Shown: positions 1 to 6,413, counted from the first letter of the stretch. The stretch: 12,365 nt of DNA from CAYLXN01 sp964586855 (GCA_964586855.1 CAZPHO010000018.1:1-12365); one strand, 5' to 3'. Notes: generated by a model not told the origin, from the sequence alone. Translations and numbers: made by a program.

Positions 1-1
1 C

Positions 2-67
2 TCGACGGGCAAGATTATTCTATCTAATCAGCACTATCAGCTCTTGGCTCGCCAAACTGCCGAATAG
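2..67 (+). pseudogene. Pilin-like segment in frame with, and cut off from, the RCC1 gene by TAG
   Basis: The window opens in an open frame that ends at TAG 65-67, and the same frame continues as the RCC1 gene from ATG 77. The 21 residues before the stop include SNQHYQLLARQTAE; the residues after it begin GISMAEACVKK. Read through, this resembles the region just after the hydrophobic helix of PilX/pilin-like proteins, where a run such as ARQ-AE-G-MAEAC is common. I infer one original gene interrupted by a nonsense codon (a single change from CAG, AAG, GAG, TAT, TAC or TGG would explain it). The hydrophobic N-terminus would lie left of the window. An alternative is that these codons are merely the end of an upstream gene; frame 1 also closes early, at TAA 25-27. 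Confidence 0.5.
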
Positions 68-76
68 GGCATTTCC

Positions 77-1639
77 ATGGCCGAAGCTTGTGTTAAGAAA
101 GACGATAAAGCTAATTGGACCGATCTGAAACCCCTCAAGCCGAACACTGATTGTAGTGGCAATAATCCCTCAGGCAATGCCTACGTCATAGGAAATATTA
201 ATAATTTACGCACTTATTTTGAAGTCAGGCCACTTTCTGGAGCAAATACATCTGGGGCGGAGGTAAAGTCAGAGGGCTTTGTGAATGTTTATAATTCAGG
301 CGGGGTACTGGTTAGAACTTTTCGTGATAGCACCTCAGCCTACTCTCAGTACGGGATGTCTAGTAGTATTCCACCGACTCCGCTTAAGGTGTCCTTTATG
401 GGCAAGACAGTCAATAGCGGTGTTGACTGTGGAATCAGCTTAACTGGAGACCAATTGCTGTGTTGGGGTTCTGGGTCTGGGTATTTTGGAACAAATAGCA
501 GCTGGCGAACCGAAGAATGGCCAGTCAACCCTATAAAACCAACTGGCGTCACTGGCTGGAAATCCTACTCGGGAGCTAATTATCGTACCTGTGCCTTGGC
601 AACAAATAACCAGATTTATTGTTGGGGCTGGGATCTTAACCCTGATATCTATAACTCCACTGAGGGGTTTTTAGGCACGGGACAGGCTTATCAAAACTCT
701 TCAGTTTCTAGCAGCAGCTGGCTTCGACGATGCGCTTTAGTTCCCGTAAAAGTATCGAATCCGTCGGGAGCTGCTAGCTGGAAAGCTATAGCGGTTAGCA
801 TAACTGCAGCTTGTGCTATTGGTGCTGATAATCAACTCTATTGCTGGGGTGGAAATGATCAAGGCGGGCTGGGAATTGGCAGCAGTACGACCACTACCAC
901 GAAATATCTAGCAACTAAAATCTCTAGCCCAAGTTCAAGTGTTTCTGGGTGGAAGGAAATTGATATGGGTGACTCCTCTGCTTGCGCGCTTAGCACTAGC
1001 GCTACTGCTAGTTTTAATAATCAAATCTATTGCTGGGGTAGTAATTATCAAGGGCAGCTTGGTATTGGCAGCGTAGGCGTGAATAGCTTTGCAAACAGGG
1101 CGACCAAAGTTGTCAACCCAAATGGGGTGACCAGCTGGAAAACTATAGCTCTTGGCAGGCAGCGTCTATGTGCCATTGCCAATAACAACAATCAAGTTTA
1201 TTGCGCTCAAAATAGCTCTCCCTATGGCATGGCCCTGGTTGCTAAGCCAGCTGGTGCAGGCACTTGGCTAAAAATTGTCCATGGGAGTCATGGCTGCACT
1301 CTTGATTCTACAGGTAATGTTTACTGCTGGGGGACCTCTGTAGGCGATGGGACAAGCCTCACCAGAGCGACACCCACCTTAGTAGTGAAACCACCAACAG
1401 TCATTCGATGGAAAGATGTTTCTTCTACTATGTTTGCCAGCTGCGCTATTGCTGAAAGTACAGATCCAATGAACAATGATCGCCCTTTTTGTTGGGGTGA
1501 CTGGAGTTATGTCACCACGGGCGCTGTGCAATTAATGACGCACTTGACAGAAGGCGACAAGCCATTGATACCACAGCCACTGTCGACTAGTTACGGCTCA
1601 ACTGGGCCTCCGATACCAAGTAAATTCATCCGCTTTTAG
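77..1639 (+). CDS. Pilin-like/RCC1 seven-repeat beta-propeller surface protein (5' end probably cut by TAG)
   Basis: The 520 residues fall into two parts. Residues 1-105 resemble the globular part of a pilin-like protein (AEACVKK, then TDCSG near residue 26, then a beta-rich EGFVNVYNSGGVLVRTF stretch). Residues about 115-480 hold seven RCC1-type repeats of the form C-A-[LI]-x-NNQ[IV]YCWG, starting near residues 118, 172, 246, 303, 365, 407 and 456, which matches a seven-bladed propeller. Each repeat carries a pair of cysteines roughly 10-20 residues apart, which would suit disulfides in an exported protein. The fifth repeat has YCAQ in place of YCWG. ATG 77 has no convincing ribosome binding site, and the same frame is open upstream except for TAG 65-67, so the annotated start is probably not the original one. 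Likely role, by inference: a pilus-associated or envelope adhesin. The RCC1 assignment is firm; the pilin assignment is tentative. Confidence 0.85.
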   Translation: MAEACVKKDDKANWTDLKPLKPNTDCSGNNPSGNAYVIGNINNLRTYFEVRPLSGANTSGAEVKSEGFVNVYNSGGVLVRTFRDSTSAYSQYGMSSSIPPTPLKVSFMGKTVNSGVDCGISLTGDQLLCWGSGSGYFGTNSSWRTEEWPVNPIKPTGVTGWKSYSGANYRTCALATNNQIYCWGWDLNPDIYNSTEGFLGTGQAYQNSSVSSSSWLRRCALVPVKVSNPSGAASWKAIAVSITAACAIGADNQLYCWGGNDQGGLGIGSSTTTTTKYLATKISSPSSSVSGWKEIDMGDSSACALSTSATASFNNQIYCWGSNYQGQLGIGSVGVNSFANRATKVVNPNGVTSWKTIALGRQRLCAIANNNNQVYCAQNSSPYGMALVAKPAGAGTWLKIVHGSHGCTLDSTGNVYCWGTSVGDGTSLTRATPTLVVKPPTVIRWKDVSSTMFASCAIAESTDPMNNDRPFCWGDWSYVTTGAVQLMTHLTEGDKPLIPQPLSTSYGSTGPPIPSKFIRF

Positions 1640-1804
1640 ATAACTGATTGCCAACTCTATTGAGCGGCCAAGCTACATCCCAGCGCCGTCTCCAACTGGC
1701 TCTAAGACGCCAAGTGATTAAATGTTTAACAAGACAAAGTCAGAACTTTAAAAGGTAACTTGTTAAGGCTGCTTTTCAGCCGTCGACAAATACATATAGA
1801 TGTA
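1640..1804. other. Intergenic stretch without a supported gene
   Basis: Between the RCC1 gene and the facing broken hydrolase no frame gives a convincing product. Two short hairpins are visible: GGCTG/CAGCC at 1767-1781 and AATACAT/ATGTATT at 1789-1806. Neither is followed by a T run on either strand, so they are not convincing terminators. The second overlaps the point where the hydrolase remnant stops and may mark a rearrangement or deletion junction; that is inference. Confidence 0.5.
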
Positions 1805-2075
1805 TTAGTTCAGCCTTCCATCGTCAATCAACTGAAAAATCAAAGCGTGCGTGTATAGTTTGGAAATACTAGCAACTGCAAACTTTTTGTCTTGATTAAG
1901 GCCGCCTTTATTCATCGAAAACAGCTCTTTATCGTCGGATTTTCGGATTTAGATTAATCCACACGATATTGAAAATAGCAAATTCCACGACCGCCAGAAC
2001 GATAACTGAACCAATGATTATTCCCGCCATACGCAATCTACTTCCTTTCTTAAGGTCACGATTTTTACTTATCAT
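1805..2075 (-). pseudogene. Frameshifted and truncated serine hydrolase (beta-lactamase/PBP superfamily)
   Basis: Reading leftward from ATG 2075, a 48-codon frame has a basic N-terminus (MISKNRDLKKGSRLR) and then one hydrophobic helix (AGIIIGSVIVLAVVEFAIF), as in membrane-anchored or secreted enzymes; it stops at 1929. The next frame over, open from 1948 to 1805, encodes FAVASISKLYTHALIFQL followed by IDDGRLN and a stop. This is the S-x-x-K nucleophile segment of the beta-lactamase/penicillin-binding serine hydrolase family (F-x-x-AS-x-SK-x-x-T ... L-x-x-x-G-x-L). Removing one base from the AAAA run at 1940-1943 joins the two frames into a single protein of about 90 residues. Family members usually exceed 300 residues and need later YxN/YxxN-like and KTG-like motifs; these are missing. 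A possible ribosome binding site AAAGAGGT lies at 2087-2094, a little far from the ATG. A sequencing error could explain the frameshift but not the missing remainder. Confidence 0.72.
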
Positions 2076-2139
2076 GCTAGGACTGTACCTCTTTAGCCGT
2101 CGATCTGCACCCTAGACACCGACTGCTCATCAGAGAAAC

Positions 2140-2160
2140 AAAAAAAGAGCCTTGCGGCTC
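2140..2160 (-). terminator. Intrinsic terminator of tRNA-Gly
   Basis: On the minus strand GAGCC, loop GCAA, GGCTC is followed at once by seven T residues (2146 to 2140). It lies about 15 bases past the 3' end of the tRNA-Gly gene and between it and the broken hydrolase gene. Confidence 0.88.
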
Positions 2161-2174
2161 ACGATTCGAACATT

Positions 2175-2250
2175 TGGTGCGGGTTAAGAGACTCTAACTC
2201 TCGACCTCTTCCTTGGCAAGGAAGCGCTCTAACAACTGAGCTAAACCCGC
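2175..2250 (-). tRNA. tRNA-Gly (anticodon GCC) with unusual D-loop/T-loop contact
   Basis: A full cloverleaf reads leftward from 2250: acceptor GCGGGTT/AACCCGC, D stem GCTC/GAGC, anticodon stem CTTCC/GGAAG around loop TTGCCAA, variable AGGTC, T stem GAGAG/CTCTT (one G-T pair), discriminator A and an encoded CCA. The D-loop is AGTTGTTA and the T-loop TTAGAGT, so position 19 is T where G is nearly universal and position 56 is A where C is nearly universal. The G19-C56 tertiary pair is thus replaced by a T19-A56 pair. All stems are intact, and the gene has its own promoter and terminator, which argues against decay. Confidence 0.93.
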
Positions 2251-2268
2251 ATATCAGCGATAGATGAC

Positions 2269-2297
2269 ATTTTAGCAAACCGCCCCCCAAATGTCAA
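2269..2297 (-). promoter_or_regulatory. Promoter of tRNA-Gly
   Basis: On the minus strand a consensus -35 TTGACA (2297-2292), a 17-base spacer and -10 TAAAAT (2274-2269) preceded by TGC. The predicted start lies about 12 bases before the tRNA 5' end. This is the strongest promoter by consensus in the window. Confidence 0.85.
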
Positions 2298-2372
2298 AAC
2301 CAATTTCTACCAAGCATAATCATTTTAGCTAATACTTTCGCCTATTATTCAATACCTATGGCGCTATATTTA

Positions 2373-2401
2373 TTGATTTAGCTACTTATTTTTGCTATAA
2401 T
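2373..2401 (+). promoter_or_regulatory. Promoter of the GlsB/YeaQ-like gene
   Basis: TTGATT at 2373-2378, a 17-base spacer, TATAAT at 2396-2401 with TGC directly before it. The predicted start near 2408 leaves a leader of about 29 bases carrying a GAAAGGGG ribosome binding site (2423-2430). Confidence 0.82.
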
Positions 2402-2436
2402 TAAGCTACTATTAAATCTAACGAAAGGGGTTTAAA

Positions 2437-2688
2437 GTGACTATAATTTCTTGGTTAATCGTCGGTGGTCTAGCTGGATGGCTAGCATCATTGATCATGA
2501 AAACAGACAATCAACAGGGCATATTAGCGAACATCGTTGTCGGTATCGTTGGTGCCGTCATCGGTGGATTCGTGTTCGATCTGCTGGGCTTAAGCGGCGG
2601 GGTCGACGGGCTTAACATCGGTAGCATCTTGGTTGCTACTCTGGGAGCGGTCATTTTGATCTGGATCCTAAAGCTAGTTCGTCGATAA
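2437..2688 (+). CDS. GlsB/YeaQ/YmgE-family stress-response membrane protein
   Basis: The 83-residue product is small and very hydrophobic, with three predicted membrane segments (about residues 3-20, 28-50 and 58-80) and many small residues. It shows the family pattern: WLIVGGLAGWLAS at the N-terminus, then NIVVGIVGAVIGGFVFDLLG, and a C-terminal hydrophobic stretch ending in basic residues. Members are inner-membrane proteins often induced by stress and once called transglycosylase-associated; their molecular role is not settled. The start is GTG 2437, chosen because the GAAAGGGG ribosome binding site lies 6 bases upstream. The gene stands alone, with its own promoter and terminator, between two tRNA genes. 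Confidence 0.9.
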   Translation: MTIISWLIVGGLAGWLASLIMKTDNQQGILANIVVGIVGAVIGGFVFDLLGLSGGVDGLNIGSILVATLGAVILIWILKLVRR

Positions 2689-2705
2689 TATCCACTCATC
2701 CAGGC

Positions 2706-2733
2706 AAAATAGCCCGCCTCAGCGGGCTATTTT
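2706..2733 (+). terminator. Terminator after the GlsB/YeaQ-like gene
   Basis: A perfect 12-base-pair stem, AAAATAGCCCGC and GCGGGCTATTTT, around loop CTCA. The 3' arm ends in TTTT. The A/T symmetry means it could act on either strand. Confidence 0.88.
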
Positions 2734-2735
2734 AC

Positions 2736-2763
2736 TCGACTTTTACGCTAAAAATGATATAAT
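2736..2763 (+). promoter_or_regulatory. Promoter of tRNA-Thr
   Basis: TATAAT at 2758-2763 lies 10 bases before the tRNA 5' end. A weak -35 candidate, TCGACT, is at 2736-2741 with a 16-base spacer. Confidence 0.68.
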
Positions 2764-2773
2764 ACTTGCCAAT

Positions 2774-2849
2774 GCCGACTTAGCTCAGCTGGTAGAGCAA
2801 CGGTTTTGTAAACCGTAGGTCGTCGGTTCAAGCCCGACAGTCGGCTCCA
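2774..2849 (+). tRNA. tRNA-Thr (anticodon TGT)
   Basis: Acceptor GCCGACT/AGTCGGC, D stem GCTC/GAGC with loop AGCTGGTA, anticodon stem ACGGT/ACCGT around TTTGTAA, variable AGGTC, T stem GTCGG/CCGAC with loop TTCAAGC, discriminator T and encoded CCA. All conserved elbow bases (G18, G19, T54, T55, C56, A58) are normal, which makes it a useful internal control for the unusual tRNA-Gly nearby. Confidence 0.96.
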
Positions 2850-2874
2850 TATAGCAATTATTAATCAAAAACAG

Positions 2875-2902
2875 AACGGTTATCAGATGATAGCCGTTTT
2901 TT
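2875..2902 (+). terminator. Terminator of tRNA-Thr
   Basis: AACGGTTATC pairs with GATAGCCGTT (one G-T pair) around loop AGAT and runs into six T residues in total. It lies 25 bases after the tRNA. Confidence 0.87.
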
Positions 2903-2964
2903 GTCTATCTTGGTTAATTTTTGTATTTTTGTCGTCTGGTGCCATAGCGTTAAATTTCTCAAGG

Positions 2965-2993
2965 TTGGCTTTTATGGCAAAACATGATATAAA
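2965..2993 (+). promoter_or_regulatory. Probable promoter of the 215-residue gene
   Basis: TTGGCT at 2965-2970, a 17-base spacer, TATAAA at 2988-2993. The predicted start near 3000 would place a small hairpin (TAAGC, loop TTTA, GCTTA, 3001-3014) at the very 5' end of the mRNA. Confidence 0.6.
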
Positions 2994-3032
2994 TACGGCA
3001 TAAGCTTTAGCTTAGCTACTTTAAATTTTGAC

Positions 3033-3039
3033 AAGGAGG
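3033..3039 (+). promoter_or_regulatory. Strong ribosome binding site AAGGAGG
   Basis: This is the only near-perfect anti-16S match in front of a stand-alone gene here. Spacing of 8 bases selects ATG 3048 over ATG 3044. Confidence 0.85.
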
Positions 3040-3047
3040 CGAAATGA

Positions 3048-3695
3048 ATGAACACTTCCGTAGTTTTTCAACAAATGAGCCAGCTAAATCAACTTTTGTG
3101 GCTGACTTTTTATGAACTCCAAGACCTGGATCGGCGAGAGCATAAAAACACACTCGATCGAGACCGAGTCCGATCGGCGTTCGATGAAATCCCGGCCGAG
3201 TGTCGCAACATCCACCCTTATTCTCCAACTCTGGTTAAAAAATTGACTAAGTATAATTACAAAATTAATCCAACCAGAGGCCATCGGAGCGAATTAAACC
3301 ACCGATTCAATCATGTCAATCAGTACTTCAACCGATCTCTAGGCGAGTATAAGTTGGCCTGCCAGCGCTATCGAATACCGACAGTTCTAGACGACATTCG
3401 ACCTAATAGCCACGACAAAACCAATCTGACTCAAGAACTGCTGCTTGATTTAGCCACTCAAGGGTCTTTTAGCCTAGACTATGAAGGTTGCGAATGCGTG
3501 ATACTGAGCGCTACTCATCAGAAAATAGATTTTTATTTCGCACCGAGAGCTAATATTTTTCAGGATCCGCTTCACGGACATGCGGTGTTCGATTACGACC
3601 ACCAGACAATTTACTTCCGTGATTATGGACAGTCTCGGTCTGAGGCTTATAAACTGCAAAAGCAATTTATGACCCCTAGTCAAATCTATACCTAA
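3048..3695 (+). CDS. Hypothetical protein of 215 residues, no family recognised
   Basis: I do not recognise this protein. It has no signal peptide or membrane segment, so it is probably cytoplasmic. The N-terminal 30 residues are hydrophobic and polar by turns and could form a helix (SQLNQLLWLTFYELQDL). Residues 28-120 are rich in Arg, His, Asp and Tyr. Residues 125-200 look like an alpha/beta domain with a C-E-C pair (148-150) and aromatic strands (KIDFYFAP, HAVFDYDHQTIYFRDYG). The start is well supported: AAGGAGG at 3033-3039 lies 8 bases before ATG 3048; an ATG at 3044 in another frame is too close. It has its own promoter and a terminator overlapping the stop codon, so it is a single-gene unit. 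The heavy use of CGA/CGG arginine codons fits the rest of the window. Confidence 0.78.
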   Translation: MNTSVVFQQMSQLNQLLWLTFYELQDLDRREHKNTLDRDRVRSAFDEIPAECRNIHPYSPTLVKKLTKYNYKINPTRGHRSELNHRFNHVNQYFNRSLGEYKLACQRYRIPTVLDDIRPNSHDKTNLTQELLLDLATQGSFSLDYEGCECVILSATHQKIDFYFAPRANIFQDPLHGHAVFDYDHQTIYFRDYGQSRSEAYKLQKQFMTPSQIYT

Positions 3696-3717
3696 GCCAG
3701 CTCACTGCTGGCTTTTT
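3694..3717 (+). terminator. Terminator overlapping the stop codon of the 215-residue gene
   Basis: AAGCCAGC, loop TCACT, GCTGGCTT, then a T run to 3717. The stem begins inside the TAA stop codon (3693-3695). Confidence 0.85.
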
Positions 3718-3743
3718 GCCTGAATGGTGTTTTTTTAAAATCA

Positions 3744-3752
3744 TGCTACAAT
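3744..3752 (+). promoter_or_regulatory. Extended -10 promoter of the amino-acid importer
   Basis: TGC-TACAAT at 3744-3752. Only 12 bases separate it from ATG 3765, so the mRNA leader would be about 5 bases, with no ribosome binding site. No good -35 is visible. Confidence 0.6.
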
Positions 3753-3764
3753 AAACTTAAGCTT

Positions 3765-5195
3765 ATGAACAAACGACGGCTAAGTTTTGGCATAATCGGG
3801 CTGGTTATTATCGGTCTAATAGTTGGCGGACTGCTGTTTTTCAATCAACGACCAATCGAAAAACCGACCTTGATCATGGCAACCGAAGCCGGCTTCAAGC
3901 CGTTTGATTATTATGAAAATGGTGAGTTGATTGGTTTCGACATTGATTTGGCCAAAGAAATCGCTAAGGACACTGGCCGCGAGCTAAAAGTTGAAGAACT
4001 ATCGTTTGACGGATTAATTCCAGCCCTGCAAGCTGGCCGAATTGACATGGTGGTTGCTGGGATGACTGTGACTGAAGATCGAGCTCGCAATGTTAACTTC
4101 TCAACTTCTTACTACGAAGCCTCGCAAATGATCATCGTCCACAAGGATAACACCGACATCCAATCAATTAACGACCTGGCTGGTAAGCGAGTTGGAGTTC
4201 AGCTAGGAACAACTGGCGACGAAAAAGTTAACGAAATTCCTAAGGCTAGCAAAATTCAACTACCATCGGTGCCGCCACTATTTCAAGAACTTAACTCCAA
4301 ACGGCTTGATGCAGTGGTGCTAGACAATGCACCCGCCTCCAATTACATCCGCAATAATCCCGATTTAAAAATTCTTGATCAGCGATTGTCGACCGAACAT
4401 TATGCCGTCGCCCTCAATAAAAGTAATTCGGAGCTGCTAGCCGAGGTCAACAAAACCATCGACCGAATCAAAACTGACGGCACTTACGAAGCTTTGATGA
4501 GCAAATATTTTGGCGAAGAAGAGCCTGCCACTCAAGGCAAAATGTCGCTTGAAGAAATCTTTTTGAGCGGCGATCGCTATATGCTACTGATCAAAGGCCT
4601 AGGCATTACGCTGGCCTTGACTGGCATGGCTATCTTGCTTGGCCTTGCCCTAGGCTTAATTGCCACAGTTATGCGGATTTCTAAAATTAAGCCACTAGTA
4701 CTAATCTCCAAGCTTTATACCACCGTTATCCGTGGCACACCGCTACTGGTTCAGCTGCTAATTCTCTATTACGTAGTTTTTGGATCGTGGCAAATTGTGC
4801 CCAAATTAATCATTGCCGCTATCGCTTTTGGCATCAATAGTGGCGCCTACATCGCTGAAACTTTGCGGGCTGGTTTCGAGTCTCTGCCAAAAGGTCAGTG
4901 GGAGTCTTCGTCTTCACTCGGTTTTAGCTACCTCCAAACCATCTACTACATAACTTTGCCTCAAGTGCTTAAAAATTCTTTGCCAGCTTTGGTTAATGAA
5001 TTAATTGCGCTAGTCAAAGAAACTTCAGTTGTCGGTTGGATCGGCCTCAACGATTTGATGCGTGGCGCCGATAATATCCGCTTCCAGACCGCCACAGCCT
5101 TTGAGTCACTGATGGCCGCGGCTTTGATTTATTTACTGATTACCACCATCTTGACCCGCATTTCAGCTCGAATTGAAAAAAGATTGGATAGTTAA
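3765..5195 (+). CDS. Amino-acid ABC importer: substrate-binding protein fused to permease
   Basis: The 476 residues form a GlnP-type fusion. One hydrophobic anchor (residues about 8-27, no lipobox cysteine) is followed by a type 3 solute-binding domain (about 34-255) and then a His/Glu/Gln-type permease domain (about 268-476). The binding domain shows GFDIDLAKEIA, SFDGLIPALQAGRIDMVVAGM and TEDRARNVNFS; in this family the Arg of that last motif binds the ligand carboxylate, and the Asp of AVVLDNAP the amino group. The permease has IRGTPLLVQ and the cytoplasmic coupling loop GFESLPKGQWESSSSLGFS followed by LPQ, where WEAA is more usual than WESS. It imports polar amino acids, probably glutamine, glutamate or histidine; the exact ligand cannot be read. 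The fused binding domain stays tethered to the outer face of the membrane. The stop overlaps the start of the ATPase gene by one base, so the two are co-translated. Confidence 0.93.
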   Translation: MNKRRLSFGIIGLVIIGLIVGGLLFFNQRPIEKPTLIMATEAGFKPFDYYENGELIGFDIDLAKEIAKDTGRELKVEELSFDGLIPALQAGRIDMVVAGMTVTEDRARNVNFSTSYYEASQMIIVHKDNTDIQSINDLAGKRVGVQLGTTGDEKVNEIPKASKIQLPSVPPLFQELNSKRLDAVVLDNAPASNYIRNNPDLKILDQRLSTEHYAVALNKSNSELLAEVNKTIDRIKTDGTYEALMSKYFGEEEPATQGKMSLEEIFLSGDRYMLLIKGLGITLALTGMAILLGLALGLIATVMRISKIKPLVLISKLYTTVIRGTPLLVQLLILYYVVFGSWQIVPKLIIAAIAFGINSGAYIAETLRAGFESLPKGQWESSSSLGFSYLQTIYYITLPQVLKNSLPALVNELIALVKETSVVGWIGLNDLMRGADNIRFQTATAFESLMAAALIYLLITTILTRISARIEKRLDS

Positions 5196-5908
5196 TGATT
5201 GAAATTAAAGATTTGGTAAAAAAATACGGTGAGAATCTGGTACTAAACGGTATTAACCAACGAGTTGAATCTGGTCAAACGATTGCCATCATTGGACCGA
5301 GCGGTTCTGGCAAAACCACTTTGCTGCGCTGTATCAACTTGACTGAAACCGTCACCAGTGGTGAAATTTGGGTTAATGGCAAGCGCGTCACCCACAAAAC
5401 TTCGATGCCTGGCCGCAACATTTCTGGCATGGTGTTTCAGGATTTTAACCTATTTCCACACTTAACTGTTTTGAAAAATTTGACTATCGCCCCAACTAAA
5501 CTCAAGTCAATCCCGCTCAAAGACGCTGAAAAGCGAGCTCATCAGCTGCTGAAAAAATTTGGCTTAGCTGACAAAGCTGGCGCTTACCCCAAACAATTAT
5601 CTGGTGGCCAAAAGCAGCGCGTAGCGATTGCGCGCGAACTAGCGATGAATCCCTACAACTTGCTGTTTGACGAGCCGACCAGCGCTCTTGACCCTGAAAA
5701 TGTCGGCGAGCTTGAACAGGTGATTCATAGACTCAAGCAAGACCAGATTACGATGCTGATTGTTAGTCACAATATCAATTTTGCGCTCAACGTGGCTGAC
5801 CGTGTCTGGTTTATCGATAAAGGCAGAATTATCGCCGACGCGCCGCCGACCAAGATTGTTAAATTAGCTCAAGACAACCCCCGAATGCGAGATTATTTTA
5901 AAGATTAG
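5195..5908 (+). CDS. glnQ: Amino-acid ABC importer ATPase, GlnQ-like
   Basis: The 237 residues are the full usual length for the polar amino-acid ATPases. Walker A GPSGSGKTT is at 34-42, the Q-loop VFQDFNLFPH around 80-89, the signature LSGGQ at 135-139, Walker B LLFDEP at 156-161, the D-loop SALD at 163-166 and the switch histidine at 192. It powers the fused binding protein-permease encoded directly upstream; two copies of each would make the working importer. ATG 5195 shares its first base with the upstream TAA, a typical translational coupling arrangement. The gene symbol reflects family resemblance only, since the transported amino acid is unknown. No clear terminator follows. Confidence 0.93.
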   Translation: MIEIKDLVKKYGENLVLNGINQRVESGQTIAIIGPSGSGKTTLLRCINLTETVTSGEIWVNGKRVTHKTSMPGRNISGMVFQDFNLFPHLTVLKNLTIAPTKLKSIPLKDAEKRAHQLLKKFGLADKAGAYPKQLSGGQKQRVAIARELAMNPYNLLFDEPTSALDPENVGELEQVIHRLKQDQITMLIVSHNINFALNVADRVWFIDKGRIIADAPPTKIVKLAQDNPRMRDYFKD

Positions 5909-5968
5909 CAAACGATTCAAGCTTAAGAGTCGATTTATGACTAACAAGTGCAATCGTTTCAGCTAGCG

Positions 5969-5977
5969 TGCTATAAT
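5969..5977 (+). promoter_or_regulatory. Extended -10 promoter of the superoxide reductase gene
   Basis: TGC-TATAAT at 5969-5977, with no clear -35. The predicted start near 5984 leaves a leader of about 27 bases with a GAAAGAGGT ribosome binding site shortly before ATG 6011. Confidence 0.72.
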
Positions 5978-6010
5978 TAAACTAAATAAACTTTAAGCGA
6001 AAGAGGTTTT

Positions 6011-6394
6011 ATGGAATTGAAATTTTACCGATGCGCAATCTGTGGCAATATTGCCGTCAAAGTCAATGATTCGGGCGTGTCAATGGTCTGTTGTGACGAA
6101 GAAATGACCGAGCTGGCCGCCAACACTGATGACAAAGTCGCTACCGAAAAACACGTGCCGATTACGACCGTCGATGGCTCGTCAGCCAAGGTGGTAGTTG
6201 GCGAAGTTGAGCATCCGATGATCAAAGAGCATTTTATCGAATGGATCGCAATTGCGACCTCAACTGGCTGGCAAATCAAATTCCTTAAACCAGGCGAGGA
6301 GCCAGAGGCTAAATTTGAATTAGCGGATGACGAAACCATGACTGCCGTTTACGAATACTGCAACCTGCATAGTTTGTGGAAGGGCGAAGTTTAG
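6011..6394 (+). CDS. dfx: Two-iron superoxide reductase (desulfoferrodoxin)
   Basis: The 127-residue protein has the complete two-iron layout. An N-terminal desulforedoxin domain binds Fe through C8, C11, C27 and C28 (C-x2-C, then a CC pair). The catalytic domain carries the His4Cys ligands: H48 (in EKHVP), H68 (EHPM), H74 (EHFIEW), then C117 and H120 (CNLH). The EKH motif includes the lysine (K47) that aids superoxide binding. The enzyme reduces superoxide to hydrogen peroxide without making oxygen, in the cytoplasm, and is fed electrons by rubredoxin or a similar carrier, none of which is encoded here. This fits an anaerobe or fermenter exposed to oxygen. The cardiolipin synthase gene follows after 19 bases with no terminator, so the two may be co-transcribed. 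Confidence 0.95.
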   Translation: MELKFYRCAICGNIAVKVNDSGVSMVCCDEEMTELAANTDDKVATEKHVPITTVDGSSAKVVVGEVEHPMIKEHFIEWIAIATSTGWQIKFLKPGEEPEAKFELADDETMTAVYEYCNLHSLWKGEV

Positions 6395-6413
6395 CTAAAA
6401 TCAACCAGCAGCC

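Noticed and set aside
1648..1758. Short plus-strand frame from TTG 1648 rich in Arg and Gln
   Set aside because: No ribosome binding site, no recognisable product, and TTG start; chance is the simpler explanation.
3044..3115. A 23-codon frame starting at ATG 3044, followed by an overlapping ATGA and another short frame
   Set aside because: Spacing from AAGGAGG is only 4 bases, against 8 for ATG 3048, and the products show no recognisable features.
5909..5968. Inverted repeat AAACGATT/AATCGTTT as terminator of the amino-acid importer
   Set aside because: The loop is over 30 bases and no T run follows.
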